A stretch of 44,632 bases of DNA from Nonomuraea basaltis (GCF_005893125.1 NZ_VCJS01000104.1:1-44632); one strand, 5' to 3'. Shown: positions 25,409 through 33,945, counted from the stretch's first letter. Notes: generated from the sequence alone by a model not told the origin. Translations and numbers: made by a program.

Positions 25409-26085
25409 AAGCCCATGGTCCCGGCCAGTGAGTCCAGCTGGACGGTCAGCAGCGTGGCCGCGCGATGCCCCATCCCGGCGAACTGCCCCTGCACCTCGAG
25501 GCTCACGATCCCCTGCAACAGCGACCAGACCATGATGGTCCCGGCCAGCGCCGTGGCGGGGTCGCCCTCGGGCGCGAAGGCGCGCACCCACTCGGCCACC
25601 GCCGGCGTCTCCTCCACCCACCGCCGCATCTCCTCACGCAGCGGCTCGGCCGCGGGCCCGCACCTGCCCTGCCCGAAGACGGGCAGGAACGGGCCGAGCA
25701 CCTCCCTGGCCCGCCGTACGCTCTCCGCCGGCGCCTGGTAGCCGGGCGACGGCGTCCCGGCCAGCAGCTGGAAGAGGTGCGGGTTGGCCACGGCCCACGC
25801 GAAGAAGGCCCCGGCCAGCGCGTGCAGGCGGGCACGCGGCTCGCCCTCGCGCATCCCGGCGCGTACGGCCGCCGCCACCTCGTCGAATCCGTCGAGGATC
25901 AGCTCGGTCAGCAGATCGTCGCGGCTGCCGAAGTATTTGTAGATGGCGGGCCCGGTCATCCCCAGCTGCTTGGCCACCGCGTTCAGGCTCAGGGCCGCGG
26001 CCCCGCCGTCGCCGATCTGGGCGAGCGCGGCCTGCTTGATCTCGTTTCTGACCTGCTCCCGGTAGCGTTGGCGTGGAGTCGACAT
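25405..26085 (-). CDS. TetR/AcrR family transcriptional regulator
   Basis: 226 residues. N-terminal TetR helix-turn-helix (about residues 12-60) with ALSLNAVAKQLGMTGPAIYKYFGSRDDLL, then a TetR C-terminal domain of the WHG/TetR_C_13-like type containing ANPHLFQLLAGTP. It is the second gene of an operon with an SRPBCC protein (38-base gap). A 9+9 inverted repeat upstream of that operon is a likely autoregulatory operator. ATG at 26085 is preceded by GAGAGG. Confidence 0.9.
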   Translation of the reverse strand: MSTPRQRYREQVRNEIKQAALAQIGDGGAAALSLNAVAKQLGMTGPAIYKYFGSRDDLLTELILDGFDEVAAAVRAGMREGEPRARLHALAGAFFAWAVANPHLFQLLAGTPSPGYQAPAESVRRAREVLGPFLPVFGQGRCGPAAEPLREEMRRWVEETPAVAEWVRAFAPEGDPATALAGTIMVWSLLQGIVSLEVQGQFAGMGHRAATLLTVQLDSLAGTMGF

Positions 26086-26123
26086 CCTCTCATTATCGTG
26101 AGTCCCGAGTCCGGCACGTCGCG

Positions 26124-26591
26124 TCATCGGCTCGTCGCCGTATGGGCGGCGGCCGTCTCGGGCGACTCGGCGGCCGCCTTGAGCGCGTCCAGCCAGGAGC
26201 GGAGCGAGGCGTCGAGGGCCGCCCGCATCCCCTCCGGGTCGCCCTCGACGGGCGCGCCCGCCCACGACTCCCGGGTGCGCACCACCACGGCTCCGTCCAC
26301 CTGCTCGAAGGTCCACACGTGTACGCCGTCGATGCCGTGGGCGGGGCCGCCCCAGACGATCCGGCGCAGCGGCGCGATCTCGGCGATCGTGGAGGCGATG
26401 ACCAGGCCGTGGGTCTCCCAGTCGAAGACCGCGCCGACGGCCAGCGGCTCACGCAGCCGTGCGGTGGAGATGGCGGCGTTCCAGCCGGGCCAGGCGTCGA
26501 CGCCGGTGTGCAGCGCCCACACCCGCTCCAGAGAGGCGCGCACGGTGGTCTCGAGCTCGACGATGACGGGGGCGGTCAGATCGATGTCCAT
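26124..26591 (-). CDS. SRPBCC family protein
   Basis: 155-residue START-like/polyketide-cyclase-2 type protein. The start VIVELETTVRASLERVWALHTGVDAWPGWN is the usual first strand and helix of the fold, and the C-terminal helix carries SWLDALKAAAE. It should bind a hydrophobic small molecule; function unknown. GAGGACC sits about 8 bases before the ATG at 26591. As first gene of a two-gene unit with a TetR regulator, it may be induced by that regulator's ligand. Confidence 0.87.
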   Translation of the reverse strand: MDIDLTAPVIVELETTVRASLERVWALHTGVDAWPGWNAAISTARLREPLAVGAVFDWETHGLVIASTIAEIAPLRRIVWGGPAHGIDGVHVWTFEQVDGAVVVRTRESWAGAPVEGDPEGMRAALDASLRSWLDALKAAAESPETAAAHTATSR

Positions 26592-26630
26592 GACAGGTCC
26601 TCACTTGTGGTGGATGATTCAGAAATCGCG

Positions 26631-26658
26631 ATAGCTTCTCTCTTCAGTTAGAAGCTAT
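26631..26658. promoter_or_regulatory. Inverted repeat, probable TetR operator
   Basis: ATAGCTTCT and AGAAGCTAT are perfect 9-base arms separated by 10 bases (26640-26649), 40 bases upstream of the SRPBCC-TetR operon. On the minus strand one arm contains TATAGC, a plausible -10, with GTGACA 15 bases upstream. An operator covering the promoter is the usual arrangement for a self-regulating TetR protein. Confidence 0.6.
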
Positions 26659-26785
26659 AACCAAAGTATGCATCTGTCACTGCGAAGGTGTCAACCAGGA
26701 AACAGCAGCCGCGCCATAGCGGCGGGTATGCGGGGGCTACCCGTGGGTAAGAGGCATCCACCGGCGTGAGAGCAGCAGTGGTGGT

Positions 26786-27028
26786 GTGATGGGTCTCTCT
26801 GCAAGGGAACGCCGCATCCTCGCTCAGATCGAACTGGCCCTCGAGCGAGAGGACCCCGAGCTGGCCAAGCGCGTGGCGGCGATCAACAGGATCGAGGCGG
26901 GCGGGGATCCTTTCCAGCACGCCTACGGCGCCCGCCTGCGCATGTGGGCGCTGGCGCACGTATGGATGATCTTCGCGGTCGGTGCCCTGGTGATCCTGCT
27001 ACTGCTGGTCGCGGTGCTGACCACGTGA
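26786..27028 (+). CDS. DUF3040 small membrane protein
   Basis: 80 residues. The N-terminal half MGLSARERRILAQIELALEREDPELAKRV is the DUF3040 signature, common in actinobacteria; the second half is one strong membrane helix (about residues 52-78). Function unknown. GTG at 26786 and ATG at 26789 are both possible starts. Its end overlaps the convergent DUF6343-like gene by 30 bases. Confidence 0.85.
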   Translation: MMGLSARERRILAQIELALEREDPELAKRVAAINRIEAGGDPFQHAYGARLRMWALAHVWMIFAVGALVILLLLVAVLTT

Positions 27029-27256
27029 ACGGCGGTGCCGCAGCACGACCAGGTCGACGGCGGCGATGATGGCCACCGCGGCCGCGATCGCGGCCTCCCA
27101 GGCCCAGACCGGCTCCCGGGTGCTCATCGCGCGCGTCACGAAGAACACCGCAGCGGCGACACCGAGCACCAGCGCCACCAGGGACAGGATCCGCCGGGCG
27201 CGCAACGGGCTGCGCGCGCTCACTGGCTCCGTGCCCTCGCGGTTGCGCAGCCACAT
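26999..27256 (-). CDS. DUF6343-like small membrane protein
   Basis: 85 residues with two predicted membrane helices (about 24-43 and 53-71). The cytoplasmic start RNREGTEPVSARSPLRARRILS matches a pattern I know from DUF6343 proteins of Streptomyces and relatives. Function unknown. It lies 13 bases after the MDMPI-like gene stop, so the genes may be cotranscribed. Confidence 0.75.
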   Translation of the reverse strand: MWLRNREGTEPVSARSPLRARRILSLVALVLGVAAAVFFVTRAMSTREPVWAWEAAIAAAVAIIAAVDLVVLRHRRSRGQHRDQQ

Positions 27257-27269
27257 GGTCGCCCTCCTC

Positions 27270-27974
27270 TCAGGCCAGGCACCTCAGGGCCGCGGCGATG
27301 CGCGGGTCGAGCCCGTGCGAGTCGGGCAGGCGCCCCACGGTGGCCTCAACGAATTCCGGGTACGCCAGCGTCGCGGTGATGCCGTCCAGCGCCACCCACA
27401 TGTACTCGGCCGTCTGCTCGACCTGCACCTTGGCGTCCTGCTCCGCCAGCACGAACCGGCTCACCGCGATCCGCCACAGCGTCCTGTCGTCGGCCTCCCG
27501 GTCGGACACAGGGGCGCCGACGTCGTCGGCGTGGGTCGCGTACTCGGAGTCGTAGTGGAAGGCCTGCCACCCGTTCGGGTACGGCCCGGCCATCGTGTCG
27601 ATCTGCGCGTCGCGGCCGAGCTCGCGCATGCGCCGCCGCGTCTCGCCGTTCTTGGCCCGCCACTCCTCCAGCACCTCTTCGACCGGCAGGCCGCGGCGCT
27701 CGCGTACGCACCACTCGTTGAAGTCGTTGAACCCGGTCACGCCCTCGTCGGCGAGCCGGCCCAACAGCTCCTGCACGGTCCCGTCCAGGCAGGCGTGGTT
27801 GTACAGCTCCTCGCCCGCGAGGTGCGCCAGCACGTCGCGGACCGACCAGCCCGTGCAACGGGAGGGCAGCCGCCAGCCGCTCTCGCCGAGCCCGGCGAAG
27901 AACCGGTCGAGCCGGGCGGCCTCGGCGTCGAAGATGTCGAACGGGTCGAAGTCTCTGAGCAGATCCTCAGCCAT
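27270..27974 (-). CDS. Maleylpyruvate isomerase N-terminal domain protein
   Basis: 234 residues of the mycothiol-dependent maleylpyruvate isomerase/DinB fold. The early RCTGWSVRDVLAHLAGEELYNH (about residues 39-60) holds the first metal histidine, and FHYDSEYATHADDVG (about 140-154) the second site. GRLPDSHGLDPRIAAALRCLA ends the protein. Presumed mycothiol-linked enzyme; substrate not known. It is a second, distantly related copy of this fold in the window, after the one at 19.4 kb. Confidence 0.85.
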   Translation of the reverse strand: MAEDLLRDFDPFDIFDAEAARLDRFFAGLGESGWRLPSRCTGWSVRDVLAHLAGEELYNHACLDGTVQELLGRLADEGVTGFNDFNEWCVRERRGLPVEEVLEEWRAKNGETRRRMRELGRDAQIDTMAGPYPNGWQAFHYDSEYATHADDVGAPVSDREADDRTLWRIAVSRFVLAEQDAKVQVEQTAEYMWVALDGITATLAYPEFVEATVGRLPDSHGLDPRIAAALRCLA

Positions 27975-27990
27975 ATCCGGACGCTACCCC

Positions 27991-28695
27991 CTATGCGCCG
28001 GCTTTCACGACCATGGTCCCGAGGGCCGACTTGGCCCGGTTGTACTCGCCGGCGCAGAAGGGCGCGCGCTCGGCGGGAACCCAGCCACCCTTGGCGATCC
28101 CGGCGTGCTTGGCGGGGTCGGCGCCGTACAGGAGGCAGGCGAACGTGGCGGACGCCTCGAGCCCGGAGAGGTGGCCGATGCCCGCGTGCCCGGCGAGCAG
28201 GTGGCGGGCCTCGGCGGCGCGGACCACGCGCTTGGGCGCGTCGGCGGCGAGCGTCAGCGCGGCGAGCTGGTCGGCCTGCCCCTCGCTGTCGGGCCGGCCG
28301 TTCATGGCGCCGAGGGCGTGGCCGAGCTGGTGGTGGAAGAGCACGGTCAGCGCGGCGTCGACGCGGGCGGCCGTGGTGCGCTTGTCGGCCTCCTCGGTCT
28401 GGGAGATGCCGGTCAGCGTGCGGCGTACCTTGTCGACCAGGGAGTAGCAGATCGTGATCCGGCGCTCGTCACCGTCCCAGGTGGCCGATGCCTCGTCGCA
28501 GTCGCGGGCGACGACCTTGACCGGCCGGGGCAGCTTGATCCCGGTCTTCAGCGCGTCGCTTTCCTTGAGCAGTTTCCTGGCCTGCTCGGCGCGCGGCGAG
28601 CCGGCGGGCTCGTACCGCACGGTCAGCTCGGGTGAAGGGGCCGCCCCCAGCGTGCTCGTCATGCTCAGGACGAGGGCGATGAGGGGATGCGGCAT
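27991..28695 (-). CDS. DUF4344 metallopeptidase-like protein with altered active site
   Basis: 234 residues with a probable signal peptide. The region LFHHQLGHAL (119-128) lines up with the HExxH zinc motif of DUF4344 peptidases (normally FHHELGHAL), with Gln123 in place of the catalytic glutamate. The downstream GREEDAxDQ motif is also changed, to DSEGQADQLA. Cysteines in RDCDEA, ITICYS, FACLLYG and PFCAGEY could form disulfides. Probably an inactive homologue that keeps the fold. GGAAGGAG lies 6 bases before the ATG. It lies 16 bases upstream of the MDMPI-like gene. Confidence 0.72.
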   Translation of the reverse strand: MPHPLIALVLSMTSTLGAAPSPELTVRYEPAGSPRAEQARKLLKESDALKTGIKLPRPVKVVARDCDEASATWDGDERRITICYSLVDKVRRTLTGISQTEEADKRTTAARVDAALTVLFHHQLGHALGAMNGRPDSEGQADQLAALTLAADAPKRVVRAAEARHLLAGHAGIGHLSGLEASATFACLLYGADPAKHAGIAKGGWVPAERAPFCAGEYNRAKSALGTMVVKAGA

Positions 28696-28792
28696 GCGGG
28701 GCTCCTTCCAGGGCGATCACGGCAATGGGACTGACCATGCGGCGATCGGCTGATCGATAAACCTGGGAGAAGGCAATAGGTTCGGAAAAGCC

Positions 28793-28822
28793 GGAGGCCC
28801 GGCCCCACCAGGGACCGGGCCT
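28793..28822 (-). terminator. Intrinsic terminator of the secreted-protein gene
   Basis: Perfect 9-base stem GAGGCCCGG / CCGGGCCTC with a 12-base loop, 12 bases past the stop of the minus-strand gene at 28835. On that strand the stem is followed by CGGCTTTTCC, a short T-run. Confidence 0.75.
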
Positions 28823-28834
28823 CAGGGTCATGGA

Positions 28835-29572
28835 TTAACGACGCCACCAGGAGCCGTAGACCCGCACGTAGTCCGTGCGGCTCGTGGCGCCCTCGAGCTC
28901 CTCGTCGCCGGCGTACACGGCACGGAAGGTGCCGCTACGGTACGCCTTCGTCTTGGCGTAGAACTTGCCGCTCCTACCGGTCCAGTCGGAGGCGACCCAC
29001 TTCCAGCCGCTGGAGCCGTTGGCGCGGTAGTAGATGTTCACCTTCTCGCCGCGGACGCCCTCCCAGCCGTCATCGTCGACCTGGAGACGGCCGGAGAAGT
29101 AGATCGACTTGCCCTTGCGGACCTTGTAGGGGTCGGCGCTGAAGCGCGAGATGCGCGTCTCCGCCTTGCCCTTCTCGATCTCGACCGCGAAGAACGCCGA
29201 GTCCTCGGCGAGCTTCTTGCCGGCGGCGTCGAACGCCACGGCAGTGGCCTTCCACTTGCCGTCGGGGTCGTTCTCGTTGAAGCCGATCGCGAAGCGCCAG
29301 CCCTCGAGGTCCTTGACGTCCTTGGCCCGCATGGTGCGGAAGCCGTTGTCCTCGGGCGCGACGCTGAGCTCGACCTTCTGGACATCGGAGCTGGCCCCGA
29401 TGTCGAAGTACGCAGTGGTCTCCGCGCCGGCCTTCACCACGACCGGGTTCGGCGTGATGTCGCGGATCTTGAGCTGCGTGTCAACCTTGGTGGCGGAGGC
29501 GGCCCCCGCCCCCGTCACCAGCATGGCCCCGCCCACCAGGGCGGAGACGATACCTAGAGCGATCTTTCTCAT
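28835..29572 (-). CDS. Secreted Ig-like beta-sandwich protein
   Basis: 245 residues. Signal peptide (about 1-28, ending GAGAASA), then two beta-sandwich parts: about 30-130, with ITPNPVVVKAGAETTAYFDIGAS, and about 135-245, with PYKVRKGKSIYFSGRLQ and VNIYYRANGSSGWKWVAS. The second resembles the Ig-like repeats of secreted actinobacterial proteins of unknown role. No cysteine in the mature part. Probably extracellular and structural or adhesive; no function can be assigned. A strong terminator follows the gene. Confidence 0.75.
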   Translation of the reverse strand: MRKIALGIVSALVGGAMLVTGAGAASATKVDTQLKIRDITPNPVVVKAGAETTAYFDIGASSDVQKVELSVAPEDNGFRTMRAKDVKDLEGWRFAIGFNENDPDGKWKATAVAFDAAGKKLAEDSAFFAVEIEKGKAETRISRFSADPYKVRKGKSIYFSGRLQVDDDGWEGVRGEKVNIYYRANGSSGWKWVASDWTGRSGKFYAKTKAYRSGTFRAVYAGDEELEGATSRTDYVRVYGSWWRR

Positions 29573-29730
29573 GAGGGTGCTGATTCCTCTCCCCGTATCG
29601 CGTTGGAATCGGCCCGGGGTGGCCGACTCCCTCTACTACTTTGAGGCACCGAATGGGGGAAAGGTTGGCTAAAGTTACAGAAAAAATTTGATCACGGTCT
29701 TAACCAGGCCTTATACGGAAAAATCCGTTT

Positions 29731-29747
29731 TAGGTTGACTTGACCTA
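29731..29747. promoter_or_regulatory. Imperfect dyad in the promoter of the PfkB-like gene
   Basis: TAGGTTGACTTGACCTA has TAGGT/ACCTA arms and lies 15 bases before the ATG at 29762. A TACAGT at 29749-29754 would suit a leaderless transcript. Position suggests an operator; the regulator is unknown. Confidence 0.4.
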
Positions 29748-29761
29748 CTACAGTCTGGTTC

Positions 29762-30634
29762 ATGACCGACGTCTACACGCTGGGTGAGCCGCTCGGCGTC
29801 GTCTCCAGCGGCCGGGTACGCCACGAGAGCGAGGCCAGGCTGGACGTCTGCGGGCCCGAGTTCACGCTGGCCGTGGCGCTGGCCAGGCTCGGTCACCGGT
29901 GCGCGTACCTAGGCAAGGTGGGCGACGACGAGCTGGGCGCCCGGGCACTCACCGTGCTCAGGGGCGAGGGCGTGGACGTGGCGGACATGCGGGTGTCCGA
30001 GGGCCTGCGTACGGGACTGGTGCTCAGGGAGACCCGCGTCGCCCGCGAGCTCAAGGTCGCGCACTACCGCACCGGCTCGGCGGGGTCGCGGCTCGCGCCC
30101 GGCAACGTGCCGATCGACCGGATCAGCGCGGCGAAGATGCTGCACGTCACCGGCATCACGGCCGGTCTCGGCATCGACGCGCAGGACGCCGTGCGCGCCG
30201 CCGTCAGCGCCGCGAAGAGCGCCGACGTGATGATCTCCTTCTCCGTCGAGTACGTGCCGGAGCTGTGGCCGTCGGTACGCGAGGCCGAGGAGGTGCTCGG
30301 TGAGCTGGCCTGCGAGTCGCACCTGCTCTTCCTCCGCCAGGACGAGCTCGACCTGGTCAAGCCCGCCCTCACGCCGGAGCGGGAGGTCGTGGTGGACCGC
30401 GGCGCGAAGGGCGCCAGCGTGCGGGCCGATCGGATGCGCTACGACGTGCAGGGCTGGCAGGTGCCGGTCGTGGACACGTCGGGCGCGGGAGAGGCGTTCG
30501 CGGCGGGCTACATCAGCGCCGCCCTGGACGGCCTCACCCCCCAGGAACGCCTGTACCGCGGGGCGCTGTTGAGCGCCGCCGCGGTGACCAGCGTCAGCGA
30601 CTGGCAGGGGCTGCCCACCAGGGCCGAGCTCTAG
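29762..30634 (+). CDS. PfkB family carbohydrate kinase-like protein, degenerate motifs
   Basis: 290 residues with the ribokinase/PfkB fold. Start YTLGEPLG and ALARLGHRCAYLGKVGDDELG are typical, but three conserved sites are altered: the substrate GG near residue 30 is CGPE, the FDxNxRxxLW strand reads SFSVEYVPELW (159-169), and the anion-hole DTxGAGD is DTSGAGEAF (238-246) with Glu244 for the catalytic Asp. It may have low or no kinase activity, or an unusual substrate. Its end overlaps the GH87 gene end by four bases. A role beside the glucan locus is possible but unproven. Confidence 0.82.
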   Translation: MTDVYTLGEPLGVVSSGRVRHESEARLDVCGPEFTLAVALARLGHRCAYLGKVGDDELGARALTVLRGEGVDVADMRVSEGLRTGLVLRETRVARELKVAHYRTGSAGSRLAPGNVPIDRISAAKMLHVTGITAGLGIDAQDAVRAAVSAAKSADVMISFSVEYVPELWPSVREAEEVLGELACESHLLFLRQDELDLVKPALTPEREVVVDRGAKGASVRADRMRYDVQGWQVPVVDTSGAGEAFAAGYISAALDGLTPQERLYRGALLSAAAVTSVSDWQGLPTRAEL

Positions 30635-33600
30635 TTGACGGTGACGGTGAACGTCGAGGTCGTGTTCTTGATGTTCTGCGCGTTGTTGCTGAACCTGAGG
30701 TTGTTGAACGTAGCCGACCCGACCGCCGGGCCCTGGCCGGGCTCGGGCATCTCGTTGATCCAGATGCCGAACCCCGACTTGGCGTCGAAGGCGTCACCGC
30801 TCTTCTGCGCGCCGCTGATCGACACGTTCGTGAAGACCGTGTCCTTGATCGGGTTCAGGGGCGTGCCGCCGGAGTAGCCGGTCTGGAACATGATCCCGCT
30901 GTACGTCGGGTCCACGATGTCCAGGTTGGTGAGCCGGATGCTCTGGAACACCTTCGAGGAGGAGAACAGCCACATCGCCGGGAACGTCTGCTGCCCCCAG
31001 AAGTGGCCGCCCGCCCTGACCAGCGAGATGTTGTCGAACGTCGTGGGCGGGCTCGCGCCGAACCCGTGCATCGGGATCCCGAAGTCCAGCGAGCTGATCG
31101 TGACGCCCGAGTAGACGAGCGTGTCGGCCACGTAGATGTTCCTGAAGGTGTTGTCGTAGCCGCCGTACACGGCCAGGCCCGCGGCTCGCCAGGTGAGCAG
31201 GGAGGTCAGGTTCTCATAGACGTTGCTGTGCTGCTCGCCGGGGTTGTTGTCGGTGGCCGAGAACAGTGCGAAGCTGTCGTCGCCCGTGGACCTGGTCTCG
31301 ATGTTGGTGACGTGGTTGCCGGTGCTGCCGTTGGTCATGTTCAGGCCGTCGGCGAACACGTCGCGGATCCGCGAGTTCTTGATCGTCATGTTGTCCGTGT
31401 TCGAGCCCCAGTACATGCATACCTGGTGCTCGGCCCAGATGTTGTCGATCGTCATGTTCGCCACGTTCGACAGGTCGAACACCTTGCCAGGGCCGTCGAT
31501 GCGCGAGGTGTAGTTGCCGAAGTAGGCGAAGTTCGCGAAAGTCGAGCCGTTGGCCGTCGCGTCCGCACGGAACCCGATGTCGGTGTTCTCCTGCCCGGAC
31601 GGGGCGTGGAACCGGGTGAACCAGGGACCGGCGCCGACGATCTTGACGGACTTGCCGTACACCTGGAACTTGCTGGACGTCTGGTAGTCGCCGGCGGGCA
31701 GGTAGACGCCGGTCAGGTCGGCGTCCATGCGGGCCTTGTCGAGAGCGTTCTGGACGTCCTGGTGGGTGAAGCCGGCCGGTACGGCGTACTTCGCCGGGTC
31801 GGGGTTGGCGACCGGTGCGGCCTGCTCGAAGTCGGCGAAGTCGATCGCGTACGTCCTGGTGTTGGCCGCGTCCTTCTGCAGCCTGATCTTGCTGCCGGCC
31901 GGCACGGTGGTGCCGAGCAGAAGGTTCGCCTCGTCGTAGATGTGCCTGGGCGGGCCCGAGCCGGGGTTGTTGTCCGGGCCGGCCTCGGGGCCGTAGAGCC
32001 AGGCGTAGCGCGAGGTCAGGTCGATCGCCTTGAGGAAGGTGCCGTTGACGTAGACGTTCAGTGTGGAGTCGAGGCCGCCGCCGCCCGGGGCGTCGGGCAT
32101 GGAGAAGCGGGTGACCAAGGTGTTCGCAGGCGCTCTGGTGGTGAACTCGACGTACGCGCCGGTTTGGTTCAGCGTGACCGCCCGCCTGCCCGACGCCTCG
32201 CCGGCGATCGTGCCGATCTCCCTGCTCGGGCCGACGCGGGCCGCGCCGCCGCCGATCACGGCGTCCTCGGCCTCGTACGTGTCGTACGGCATGTTCGCGC
32301 CGCGACCCACGAACAACGGCAGCTCGCTGGTGTTGTTGGCGCGCCTGACCGGCAGCTCGCTGGCGTCGTCGGCGAGCACGGTCTTGACCGTGTAGTCGCC
32401 GTTCGCCGCGGTCCAGGTGCCCAGGGTCACCGGGTTCGTAGTGGCGCCGGGGGCGATCGCGCCGCCGGCCGAGCCGGTCAGAGTCCGGACGACGCCGCCG
32501 GACTCGTTCGTGACGGTGAGCGTGATGCCGTGGGCGCCGCCGCTGGAGGCGACCGTGCCCTGGTTCTTGATCGCCACAGTGAACGTCACCGTGTTGCCCG
32601 CGGCGGGGTTGCCCGGCGTCCAGGCGACCGGGGAGGCGATCAGGTCGGCCGTGTCGACCGGCTTCACGGTCAGCGTGCCGGTGGCGGTGTTGTTGGTCTC
32701 GTTCTGCTCGATGACCTCGTTGTCCTCGTCGACCTTGGCGGAGAGCTGGTGGGTCCCGGCCTCCCTCGTCCCGATATCTGCGGACACGGTGGTCGACGCC
32801 CCTGCGGCCAGGGCCCCCACGCTGGCGCTGCCGACCTTGGTGGTGCTCGCATAGAAGGCGACAGAGGTTGCGGCGGAGCCCGCGGTGCCGGCGTTCCTGA
32901 CCGTGGCCGACAGCGTGACCGCGTCGGTCTCCACGGGGGCGGCCGGGTTCGAGGTCAGGTTCGACACGGTCAGGTCGGGGTTGGCCGCCGGGGTCCCGAA
33001 GATCTGGAACTCGGCGACCTGGCCGCCCGGCGCGCCCGTGTTGGCAGTGATCTGCAGCCGGACGTCGGCGACCTTGGCGGTCGCGGGGATGGTCACCGAG
33101 TTGCCCGTCGCCGGGTCGAAGGTGTAGGCGGCCTGGGCGACGAGGGTGGTGAAGGCGGTGGCGCTCTGCTCGCGGCCGAGGACCTGGATCGTCTGCGTCC
33201 GCCTGGCCCACGCCGGGTCGGGGTTGAGCTTGAGCGTGATCGAGGTCAGGTCCGCGTTCGCGCCGAGCTGCACGGTCAGCGTGCTGGGGTAGGCGGCGCC
33301 TTCCCAGTAGGTCTGGACGTTGTTGTCGTTGGCGTTCGCGGCCACGTACGTGTGGGTGTGGGAGGACTCGGTGACCGGCTTGCCGATGGCCAGGTTGGTG
33401 CCATTCTCGGGCGCGCTGCCCCATGCCTCGAGCTCTGAGATCTGCCCGGCCGGCCAGCCCGAGTTGGCGGTGATCTGCAGCCGCACGTAGCGGGCGGTGG
33501 TGGCGGCGAAGGTGATGGTGGCGGTCGGGTTGAAGGTGTAGGTGGCCGAGGTCGCGATCGTGCTGAAGCTGGAGCCGTTCGCGCTGCCCTGGACGGTCAG

Positions 33601-33882
33601 CGTCTGGGTGCGGCTGGGCCACCCGGACGGCAGCTTGAGCACCAGCTTGCCGACGCTCGCGCTCGTGCCGAGATCGACCTGGACCCACTGCGGGAAGGCA
33701 TTGTTGGCCGACTCCCAATAGGTGGCCTGGTTGCCGTCGGTCACGTTGGAGGCGGAGTAGACGTCGTTGTGGCTGCTCGCGGTGGCGGTCTTGCCCGCCG
33801 CGAGGTTCGTGTCGGCCGCGGCCTGTGCGGGCGCGGCCAGAAGTCCGATGGCTAACGAAAGGGCGGCTAACAGTGCTCTCAT
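30631..33882 (-). CDS. Secreted multidomain GH87 alpha-1,3-glucanase/mycodextranase
   Basis: 1083 residues. Signal peptide to about residue 24 (AQA). Two discoidin/CBM32-like domains (about 27-155 and 162-298, each with a LQITANxG turn), two CARDB-type beta domains (about 302-407 and 412-525, the first with NPDLTVSNL), a CBM6/35-like module beginning YDTYEAED (about 533-687), and a right-handed beta-helix catalytic domain (about 694-1083). The catalytic core carries FADGLNM and STGDDSF: Asp845, Asp868 and Asp869, spaced 0/+23/+24, the same spacing I recall for the catalytic aspartates of GH87 alpha-1,3-glucanases. It would cut alpha-1,3-glucan or nigeran of fungal walls. ATG at 33882 chosen for the signal peptide and AAGGGCC upstream. 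Confidence 0.85.
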   Translation of the reverse strand: MRALLAALSLAIGLLAAPAQAAADTNLAAGKTATASSHNDVYSASNVTDGNQATYWESANNAFPQWVQVDLGTSASVGKLVLKLPSGWPSRTQTLTVQGSANGSSFSTIATSATYTFNPTATITFAATTARYVRLQITANSGWPAGQISELEAWGSAPENGTNLAIGKPVTESSHTHTYVAANANDNNVQTYWEGAAYPSTLTVQLGANADLTSITLKLNPDPAWARRTQTIQVLGREQSATAFTTLVAQAAYTFDPATGNSVTIPATAKVADVRLQITANTGAPGGQVAEFQIFGTPAANPDLTVSNLTSNPAAPVETDAVTLSATVRNAGTAGSAATSVAFYASTTKVGSASVGALAAGASTTVSADIGTREAGTHQLSAKVDEDNEVIEQNETNNTATGTLTVKPVDTADLIASPVAWTPGNPAAGNTVTFTVAIKNQGTVASSGGAHGITLTVTNESGGVVRTLTGSAGGAIAPGATTNPVTLGTWTAANGDYTVKTVLADDASELPVRRANNTSELPLFVGRGANMPYDTYEAEDAVIGGGAARVGPSREIGTIAGEASGRRAVTLNQTGAYVEFTTRAPANTLVTRFSMPDAPGGGGLDSTLNVYVNGTFLKAIDLTSRYAWLYGPEAGPDNNPGSGPPRHIYDEANLLLGTTVPAGSKIRLQKDAANTRTYAIDFADFEQAAPVANPDPAKYAVPAGFTHQDVQNALDKARMDADLTGVYLPAGDYQTSSKFQVYGKSVKIVGAGPWFTRFHAPSGQENTDIGFRADATANGSTFANFAYFGNYTSRIDGPGKVFDLSNVANMTIDNIWAEHQVCMYWGSNTDNMTIKNSRIRDVFADGLNMTNGSTGNHVTNIETRSTGDDSFALFSATDNNPGEQHSNVYENLTSLLTWRAAGLAVYGGYDNTFRNIYVADTLVYSGVTISSLDFGIPMHGFGASPPTTFDNISLVRAGGHFWGQQTFPAMWLFSSSKVFQSIRLTNLDIVDPTYSGIMFQTGYSGGTPLNPIKDTVFTNVSISGAQKSGDAFDAKSGFGIWINEMPEPGQGPAVGSATFNNLRFSNNAQNIKNTTSTFTVTVN

Positions 33883-33916
33883 GGGGGGTGGCCCTTCAGG
33901 TATGGCGGATGGCCGA

Positions 33917-33945
33917 ACCATAGGATGCCGAGCAGATGGCCGCAA
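33917..33945 (-). promoter_or_regulatory. Promoter of the GH87 gene
   Basis: On the minus strand TTGCGG (33940-33945), 17 bases, then TATGGT (33917-33922). The importer operon promoter at 35146-35174 has the same layout and even the same ATCCTATGGT. Transcription should begin near 33910. Confidence 0.7.

Noticed and set aside
31003..33438. An 811-codon open frame antisense to the GH87 gene
   Set aside because: It has the low-complexity Val/Gly/Arg/Asp-rich make-up of a GC-rich shadow frame, no domain and no ribosome site; the GH87 frame on the other strand is fully supported.
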